Below are positions 20,665 to 28,696 of a stretch of DNA of 28,696 nt, one piece after another. The DNA lies in contig NW_003108581.1 of NCBI RefSeq assembly GCF_000003605.2, forward strand, positions 464,690-493,385. The letters run 5' to 3'. The notes under the pieces were generated by a model, which saw only the letters and a program-made list of their open reading frames with translations, searched no databases and was not told where the DNA came from. The position numbers were made by a program, and so were the translations under genes. The first letter of the stretch is position 1; each line of letters starts with the position of its first letter. The stretch comes from Saccoglossus kowalevskii. Taxonomy: Eukaryota; Hemichordata; Enteropneusta; Harrimaniidae.

Positions 20665-21183
20665 TAGCTCCGCTGTTAGCAATGCACATTTCAATTAAAG
20701 AACTGAAGACATCATTAGAAAATGAACAATATGAATAGTATCAAAGCAATCGGACTTACAGTTTTTAACAAGAAGTCGAAAATATCACTTTTTACCAAAA
20801 ATTACAAAAATATTCACCAAAATAAATAGAGAATTGAAGATATCATCACAAAACAAACAAATCTGAGAGAGGTCCACATGTAGTACCTATATATGTAATA
20901 TCAAAGCAATCGGACTTGCGGTTTTCAACAAGTAGTTGAAAATATCACTTTTTACCAAAAATGACAAAAATATTCACCAAAATTAGAGAATTGAAGATAT
21001 CAACATGAAATGAACAAACCTAAGAGAGGTCTACCCAAGGTACATATACACCAAGTATCAAAGCATTCAGGCTTGTAGTTTTCAAGAAGAAGTCGAAAAA
21101 GTAAAACAATGACACGGACGACGACGACGACGGACAATCACTCATATGATAAGCTCCGCTCGACAAAGTCGACAGCGGAGCTA
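20665..21183 (+). mobile_element. Modular repeat with hairpin terminus, family A, full copy
   Basis: Ends are TAGCTCCGCTGT (20665-20676) and the inverse ACAGCGGAGCTA (21172-21183). The interior holds three monomers of about 160 bp, each with tcaaagcaatcgg-type and gtcgaaaatatcac-type segments (at 20741, 20901 and 21058). Next comes a gacgacgacgacgg tract and a terminal hairpin, GCTCCGCTCGAC-aaa-GTCGACAGCGGAGC. Similarity to the other copies begins slightly earlier (about 20635), so the true 5' boundary is uncertain. No coding capacity. Confidence 0.75.
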
Positions 21184-24100
21184 AAAATGCATTTTAATAC
21201 ATATACATTTATAGCATGGTTCAACTCAACATTTTGATGATTTTAAGCTGGCTTACAGCTTACCATAGTTTGTTTTCAAAAAACTGACACATTGTAAAGG
21301 AAGTGTAAATTGTGTCTAATGTAACATAGTCAAACATTTCTGATAATAAATTAAAATTATTAATGACAATGATATTCACTTTAAAATTAACAAGTTTTAA
21401 TGAAAAGAGTAAATGCAGCTGACAGTTAGCTTGGAAGTTAACCTTTACTGTACTGTACAATGCCTGACTAAACAGTACCAACTCTTTGCCGTCACCCTAA
21501 TTTCCCTAAAGCATTCATATACTGGAATGCCTAACTCATTCTGTGTATCAATCCATCAAAATAGATACTGAATGATTTATTGGATACTTGTTATCGCTGA
21601 ATGGAAAATATGAATTTTCTGACATATACATCCTGTATGTATATGGAGCACTCAGAATAATAAAGAAAAGACGGTAGTTTCATCTTGTAGAAAAGCAGCA
21701 TTTGATACTTTCATGCTTGTTTGTCTTCACTGATATTATTTTAAATGGAATTTCTTGATAGGAATATTGAGAGAGATAAAGTCTTGAATTTAAAAAAACA
21801 AAGAATAATCTGATATTCTTTGTACTGAAGTGCACTTTTGCACTAAACACCTCTGCTGATGCCACTCACTCCATTCATTTCGACTAATTGGGGAGGCTTT
21901 CGGCAGGTGATACGTTAAATTCTACAATTATCCATACTCGCTCTCAAATCAAATAACTATAGTTATGGTAGTTAACGTAGTAGTATTATATGTATTATAA
22001 GATAAAATTCAAATGACTGGTAGTATTTCAGCTAATCAAATTTGTCACTAAGAAATGTTGTGATTTCATCTCAAAAACAACCTTGAATCAATTTATTTGA
22101 ATACATAATGCTTGAAAATAATGTTTCTTGAATTATCACCGAGAAATTCTGGCTACTCACTGAGAAAATTTTGCAAAATTTATAGGGAAACATTGATGAT
22201 TGGTATTGTCTACATCCTCCAGTCTTCAAGTGCATGAATGTCCCAACAAAAACCGTTGAGGGCAGTATATACACACAAGAAATATAGAATACAGCTGAAG
22301 TGGAACACAAACTATAAATTAAAGTCAACAGTATTTCACACTGTAAACAGTACTATGTATATACACACACAAATTAAAATGACATATGGTTTAGACAGCC
22401 TCATAAAATACAAGTCAAACAAGGTCATCCAGTTGTTAGTATCACAACTGCGTTGGAGCCGAATTCAAATTGCACACTACTGAGCATGTTAATGCACTTA
22501 TACACAATGCATTGTGGGAGATTATGTACAACTTTCGAGAGTCAGTGAAAATCATGAACATTTTCTAGCAGTAAAAGTTTCCTACAAGTCCTTCAACATA
22601 GCGTCAGTGAATTTAGCAAAATTTTATCTTCACTTAGCCATGAAATTTTTATATCACAAAAAATTCTATCAGTGAAAAAACAATTATCAGTAACCTTACA
22701 TTATGTATAATGAAAAATTTATCACCATGGAAATTCGCTGAATCATATGTCAATACTCTTATTTATTTTTTTTCACAATGTTAGGATTCATATCAATAAT
22801 ATTATATTCATATTTTCATTCCATATAATTTTGAGATATGAAGAAATAATTTTGCCATATAAACCAGTGTTATTGCCAATTCCCAGTGACATTACACACT
22901 CTAGTATCTCAAATTTTTCTCACATTTTCAGTATTTTGATGTCATGAACCAATAATAATAAAATCATAATAAACATTACATAATCTTCAATTCAGCTCAA
23001 ACCTCCTTGATTGAATGATTACAACATAACTAAAAATACATCAAAAACACCTTCCAAGGCCATATTTAAATTTACCCATGTTGACAGTTCTCTGCATTAT
23101 ATTATTAAAATATTAAAAACAAGTAATGTGGAATTGTGTTTGAGTTGTAATTTTTTGTTCCGATCACAGTAATTATTAGTCAAACACTATAATTCAGTTA
23201 CACAAATACCGAAATATGAACAAATTTTGGAAATTTGTTGTGTACATGTATGTACTTGAAACCACACAAGTAGATAGATGATCATAGTAGCAATTTGTCA
23301 ATTGTTGTTTTACACAGGAATATTGAATTGGCCTCATGCATACATGTATCCATTCTATTTCTGTTTTACTTTTTTTATTGGACGTCTTTTGAACTGTTTT
23401 ATAGTTTTTTTTTGTGTAATTTTTGTTTAATTGTAAACAATCCTCCTAAAAATAAATTAACATCAAGTCATAAAAAAACAATTTTGAAATACTATATTTA
23501 CTCTATTAATCTTTCAACCATCAAATGTAGGAATATGATTACTAGTTTGACAATGTAAGGCAATTTGTGCTGTTTTTTGTTCTATATAAATTGTTGTTAA
23601 CTTGCTGAATGATATAAATTTAAAGCGGCTTTTTCATGCAGTATATTAAATCAAAGACACATTAAGTATGAAACACCATGTTGGTTGTTGGGGTTTTGAC
23701 ATAAGCTAGTTTGAATGATGCATGTGAAATACTGGAAAACGTAAATTAGAAGCGTAATTACCAAAAATTACATTTATTGTATTTTGTCCATAGATACATC
23801 TGTTTATGTATTAGTGCATCCACTACCGTAACAGTAAATACAAAAACAAGAGCATTATTCAATTGAAACGAAATACGGAATTTGAGATTATGTCTAAGAT
23901 AAACTCCTGGTTGTCGAATGCTGACAAAACTGATAATGTACACTAGTACTACCTTTAATAATAATTAGGCACTACCGTATTACATGTACATATAGGTAAG
24001 CTAACATCGACAACCTTTTAGCGATTGAACTCTGACAAATGGAAATTACGTAAAGTATACCAGCTAAAAGCTTATTTTAACTTAAGTGATAAGGTGATGA

Positions 24101-24445
24101 CAACAAACACAGGAGAGTGGTTGTGACACCTTCCAGATTCAATTTGATTATTTATGTCGTATAGGTAGTGTGTAATCATACTGCATTAAGATTGTATTCA
24201 AAGAAAGTAGGAATGAGCCAGATGAGCACTTCAATTTGTTCCTACAGACAGAAGACTGACACTACTAATGAGGTTAAAGAGATAATATATATGGAATTTT
24301 TCCAAAAACATTGTGTTGATACATTTTTATATTTTTCTATTATTTGTTGGTTTTGAACCAAATGAACGTAATTTTGTATTCCCGGGTATAGGTTTATTTT
24401 TCAAAAAATTATGAAAGCTGACCTGGAACATCAAAGAGATAAGAC
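21184..24445. other. No recognised gene (intron or 5' flank of the phosphatase gene)
   Basis: AT-rich DNA with only short spurious frames. I searched by eye for minus-strand exons able to join in phase 0 to the ectodomain exon at 20295 and found none I would defend. It is probably a long 5' intron. Confidence 0.45.
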
Positions 24446-24505
24446 AATTCCTTAAAATAAATTAGAATTCCTTAAAATAAATGCGAATTCCATAAAATAA
24501 ACCCT
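24446..24505 (+). repeat. Three tandem 20-bp units
   Basis: aattccttaaaataaattag, aattccttaaaataaatgcg and aattccataaaataaaccct follow each other without gaps, a minisatellite-like array. Confidence 0.85.
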
Positions 24506-24542
24506 ACATAGTATCCAATGAACAAGTATTTGAAAGACACTA

Positions 24543-24739
24543 TACCGTAAAATATTTTAGCTGGAATTAATTTTCGCTAAAAGACTTTTTGGTATTTTGT
24601 AAGGAAATTATTTTAACCTATTTTTGATGAGTTGAATGTTAAAATAGGGTATATTCGCTGGATTTTATTTTCACTGAATCATTCCTTCAGTGAAAATAGC
24701 AAAAATTAATTCCAAGTGAAAATAACACATTTTACAGTA
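24543..24739 (-). mobile_element. Miniature TIR transposon, copy 4 of 4 (inverted orientation)
   Basis: A 197-bp element starting TACCGTAAAATATTTTAGC and ending aacacattttacagta. It has the same internal blocks (ggattttattttcactgaat, ccttcagtgaaaatagc) in the same orientation as 14948-15159. It is slightly deleted relative to the other copies. Confidence 0.82.
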
Positions 24740-24998
24740 CTCGTGAAAGAATCTAATATTTGGAACTAATGATTTTATATTTTAATGAGTAATGGTACTG
24801 CATCAGAACTAAATACAATCAACAATTGTTTGCCTATCCAACCATTAATTACACATTAGTCTAGAGAAAATAGATCAATGTAGGTGTAAGATTACTTTGA
24901 TCAAAATAGATATTTTTTGTTTTTGTTTTTAAACCCACATGTTAACCTCTTCAAAATAACCTCTGAACTCATTTGTAACAAGTCATTGTCAATGACAC

Positions 24999-25697
24999 GT
25001 CCCCGTTTCGTTCATATTTGAGTGACATATACATTCAAAGCAGATCATGACCGAAATCTCAGACCGTCTGATTCAAAATGCACCTGCATATGTACAATAC
25101 ATTGTATTAAATCTGAACAAAATCCATCCATGTATGACTGAGATCCGGTTCCGGAATTGTGAAAATACGTGATTTTGATGCATTTTCGGCCTTCATTCAG
25201 CTATTGTTGAGCGGATCATGAAACAAATGCACATATCTATTTGTGACATGATGTACCATGTGTGTGTGAAGTTTGAACTTGATCAATCCAGACATGTCTC
25301 TGATACGGATCCATAACTAAATTCTTTAAAACAAAATGGCGGCCAGTTGGCCATTTCGAACTTGATCCGAAAAAAAAATGACGTGCATCAAGGTCCTATC
25401 ATGTTTAATGTATGTACTAAATTTGAACAAAATCTGTCATGCATAACTGAGATCCGGAATGGTGAAAATGTGCGATTTTGATGCATTTTCGGCCTTAAAA
25501 TGGCCGCTATTCGGTTATCGTTAATTGGATCATGAAAAAAATGCATGTGCATATGTCCTATATAATGTGTGATGTATGAGTGAAGTTTGAACTCAATCGG
25601 TCCATGCATGTTCAAGATACAGGTGATCACGGACGCACAGACGCACACAGGGCAAACCATAAGTCCCCGTTTTCGCACTACGTTCGAACGGGGACTA
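24999..25697 (+). mobile_element. Modular repeat with hairpin terminus, family C
   Basis: The left end GTCCCCGTTTCG (24999) is inverted at the right (CGAACGGGGAC, to 25695). Two monomers of about 300 bp share gatccgg...gtgaaaat and gattttgatgcattttcggc, and each ends with gaagtttgaact..atc..tcca/ccatg. A ggacgcacagacgcacac tract and a perfect 10-bp terminal hairpin (AGTCCCCGTT 25662-25671, AACGGGGACT 25687-25696) follow. Module order parallels family A. No coding capacity. Confidence 0.72.
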
Positions 25698-28307
25698 ATA
25701 AACACATCTCAATACATTATTTCTAGCACTAGCAATATTTCTAGCCTCTTTACATTTGGGGCATGTATAAAGAAAAACAAAAAAAATATTAGATAATACC
25801 CCCCTCCCCCACAAATCCCCCCATCCATCTTTTATCAGTACCAGGTACATGTACTTAATTCAGAAGTACGGCTTACCCAATTTGAAGCTAAAACTATTGC
25901 AGTGTCAAATCTTATGATAAGTAAATGTACTTTGTACAAATTGAGCTTCATTGATATATTAATTGCAGTCACTGGTACTTGAGATAGAACAGACACACAG
26001 ACAGAGATCATCAACTCTTTAAGCTCCCATTTTGCATTTCCAGAATATTAATGTTAAAAACGAATGTTCGAGTCTGATATTCGTATTGCATGTAAACACA
26101 CTTCAATGAATTCATTCTTGGCTATCCATGAATTGGATAAAGTGATTATATGTGCATGATGCAATAATTACCGATTAGAACACAGGTGTAAAACGATGTA
26201 ACAGTGTACCACATTGCTTTGTGTTCTAGTAACCACATCGCCCAAAATTTGTCCATGTTGTGTCCAGTTTCAATGCCAAATAAGGCAGGACATGTGCTTT
26301 TTTTGGTTTTCGCGAATATAAATTAAATATGTTTGTTTATATATTTTAGAAAAACCATGTTCACAAATCATGTCCACCAAAAATGGGTTAATTGTCAGTA
26401 CTATAAATATGAACAAGGGAAACGTGCCAAGATGTTTTTCAACATGTTTTACACTTTGCATCATGGGAAAAATGTCAAACAGAGCATTACAATTTGTACA
26501 TGACTAGGTTAATGGAATTTTGAGAGAAACAGGAAAACAACCATGCTTGTATTATGACCAATTATGATTTTCCCTGCATTTTGCAAAAAGCCCATCCCAG
26601 CAACACAAGATTGGTAATAGTATTGTAGAACACTGAATGTGGTGACTCCAGAAGTTCCAATGTCAAAATGGATGAGATACAAACAAAAAAGGTACATGTA
26701 TGAAGAATTTAATTTTATCAAGTAAACATGAATTTTAAGCTGGGCGGAGCATGCATACGTTTAACAGCGGAACTAACATAATATATACAAATTCTGGGAT
26801 TAGTAGAAAATGCATAATTCATAAAAACAATGTGAAATTCATGTAATAAAATTGTAATAAATTTTGTACTAAATTTTCGCTTATAAAATTGCATATAGAT
26901 CAGGTAAATATTTCTAAATATCTGAAGTGAGGTATACAATCATCACTACTTCATGGACTCAAAGTCATTTGGCTAGCTTCATGTACGTGCTGTACAAGCT
27001 GTAACAGCTGGCTCAAATAGTGTGTTGCCTACACGGTAATATTAAAGTAAACAAAAAAAAGTACATACGATGACGTATGTATCCAGATTAATAAAAAAAA
27101 TACATGGCCAGCATATGAGGTCATGCATTTGCATATTTCACATGAATGAAGCAGTGACATGTTTAGAATTACAATATGGATGTGTTTGTACCGGTATTTT
27201 TTTGTTGATCACTTTTTTACAGTAAATTTAAAAGAACAGTTCTCAGTTTTACAGAGCATCTGGAATTAATTTGTCAAGCAGGCAATATACATGTAAAGAT
27301 TAAATGAAGGTCATAGTAAATTGACTGATCTGAGAGAATTAAACGAGTTTAACGAAAATGTAAACACAGAATGGGGGAGGAGTCACTGGGACAAAACATG
27401 CCAAAAACAAACGACACTTCTTATATTCAAATGACACTCCCAATATTCATATATTAAAATTACCATTAACAGATCACATACGGTCGAGACAGGTGAATTA
27501 ATTCAAATTTTGCACGTACATACATGTACATGTATATATATAATATATATCCATAAGCTTCAGCCTGTACTCAAGCCCCGCAATATACATGGCCAATAAA
27601 ACGGTGTGGGAACTTTCAAATTTACGCATCATGCATGCATTCATAGCAAATTTATTTCACAAATTCATGAGATATTGATTTTTCAGTATAAATTCATGAA
27701 AACCAATACACTGTATAGTTTATTGATGGATAAAATGTTCCATATGGTGACAACACTGGCATCGCCATGCCAACCTTCACTACAACCACTGAATACTAAT
27801 GAATGTGCTGAAACCTGGTGACAAAAATCACAATCTACCAAGTCTCTCCATTAGAAAAAAAATTTGAAATGTTCAGTGTATGTGTTTTAATAAATGAATA
27901 GCCACATATAAATTTTGAGTATTTTTTGAGCATTTTAGAATAATTTTTCTTAATAATAATATTAGTATTTATCATAAAATAATGGTTTCGCTGCTAACAG
28001 TATCCAAGCTGAATAATTGCATGTACGTACAGGTCAATCCAGCCAAAACATTTCCCCCTAGCAGTCTCATATTTTGTTAAATCATACTATTAGCACTTTT
28101 AGTCACAGTAAGATTTTTAAAGAATAAATCTTACTTTTTTATTCAAAATAATCAAGATGTGAAAGTTCTTTTCATCGAAGGAGGATAAAACATTTCAACA
28201 ATGGTGATATGAATATTTAATAACTTGCTTGAGTGTAGCTGTGCATTAAGTCACCACCTTACATGCAATTGATCACCATGTATGCAATTACACACATGTG
28301 TGACACA
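25698..28307. other. No recognised gene; one possible repeat-terminus remnant
   Basis: AT-rich with acatgtacatgtatata-type tracts near 27525-27550. At 26764-26775 acagcggaacta matches the right terminus of family A at 11 of 12 positions, possibly a decayed solo end. Nothing coding is seen. Confidence 0.45.
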
Positions 28308-28396
28308 TAATAATAATAATAATAATAACTTTATTTAATTAAGCGCAACAATTCCAACATATGAAGATCAAAGGCGCTGATACAATAAACAATCAG
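28308..28396 (-). repeat. LINE 3' UTR with (TTA)7 tail
   Basis: Downstream of the LINE stop, the minus strand carries agcgcc...ttgcgctt (a 5-bp stem, AGCGC at 28342-28346 with GCGCT at 28374-28378). It then has aattaaataaag and seven TTA units (28328-28308). A GCGC hairpin followed by a short-repeat tail is typical of CR1/L2-type LINE 3' ends. It marks where the element ends. Confidence 0.8.
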
Positions 28397-28696
28397 TCAA
28401 ATATTAAAAGCACATTTAAATAAGTGCGTTTTCAGTCTGGATTTAAAAATGTCTACTGAAGGACTAGAACGAACAGACAGAGGTAATTCATTAAAAAGTT
28501 TAGGACCTAAATTTTCAAAAGCACGGTCTTTGTATAACACCTTGGACTTTTTACTACACACCTGACGAGTTTTAATAAGAAACTTTGATTCAGATCTTAA
28601 ACTACGACTAGGTACATAAAATTCGATTAATTCACATAGATAATTTGGGGCAAAACCATACAAAGATTTATACACTAGTAAAAGTAATTTGAAATT
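28397..28696 (-). mobile_element. C-terminal end of a non-LTR retrotransposon ORF2 (CR1/L2/jockey-like), cut by the window edge
   Basis: An uninterrupted frame from the window edge to a stop at 28397-28399 reads FKLLLLVYKSLYGFAPNYL, then YVPSRSLRS, then DRAFENLGPKLFNELPLSVR and FKSRLKTHLF. This is the familiar extreme C-terminus found after the reverse transcriptase in LINE ORF2 proteins of marine invertebrates: Y-K-x-L-x-G-x-A-P-x-Y-L, then R-A-F...P-K-L-[WF]-N-x-L-P. The catalytic domain itself is outside the window. No frameshift is seen in the visible 100 codons, so the copy may be young. Confidence 0.88.

Noticed and set aside
22071-22328. Possible upstream ectodomain exon of the phosphatase on the minus strand
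   Set aside because: Hydrophobic, but without a convincing donor in phase 0 and unlike a receptor ectodomain. I preferred to leave the 5' end open.
25388-25705. 105-codon minus-strand frame
   Set aside because: Falls inside the modular repeat at 24999-25697. The frame is a by-product of repeat sequence.
28308-28328. Stand-alone microsatellite
   Set aside because: The TAA run directly abuts the LINE 3' end in the expected orientation, so it is treated as the element's tail.

Overview
The window looks like AT-rich, intron-rich genomic DNA from an invertebrate animal. The short-exon gene, the frequent acatgtac-type motifs, the TA-flanked miniature transposons and the GC-rich repeat hairpins suggest a lophotrochozoan, probably a mollusc. 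That placement is inference. Nothing here looks bacterial or viral.

The one gene I can support is on the minus strand: the 3' part of a receptor-type protein tyrosine phosphatase of the KIM family (PTPRR / PTPN5-STEP / PTPN7). Twelve coding exons join in frame from 20295 down to the TGA at 8377-8379, giving about 512 residues. In order they encode two membrane-proximal ectodomain exons, one transmembrane exon, a basic stop-transfer segment, a MAPK-docking motif (ERRGSNASLTIDL), a linker, and a complete PTP domain with KNRY, WPD, HCSAGLGR and the Q-loop. The signal peptide and first exons were not found and probably lie beyond 28696. A polyadenylation signal with a GT-rich downstream element is at about 8195-8229. 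The inferred biology is a membrane phosphatase that binds ERK/p38 through its docking motif and is released when PKA phosphorylates the motif serine.

Layout: 1-297, nothing recognised. 298-1280, a nest of interspersed repeats. 1281-8200, AT-rich DNA without recognisable genes. 8200-20295, the phosphatase gene, whose introns carry TIR elements and foldbacks. 20393-21183, two more transposable elements. 21184-24440, nothing recognised. 24446-25697, a short tandem array, a miniature element and a modular repeat. 25698-28300, nothing beyond a possible repeat remnant. 28308-28696, the 3' end of a CR1/L2-like LINE on the minus strand, running off the window.

The most interesting arrangement is a pair of full-length, oppositely oriented copies of one ~210-bp miniature transposon on either side of the single in-frame (phase 0/0) transmembrane exon. 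In the pre-mRNA they could pair and loop out exactly that exon, favouring skipping or circular RNA. Also notable are two 80-bp sequences 17 kb apart that are identical and poly(A)-tailed, and a modular repeat type with hairpin termini.
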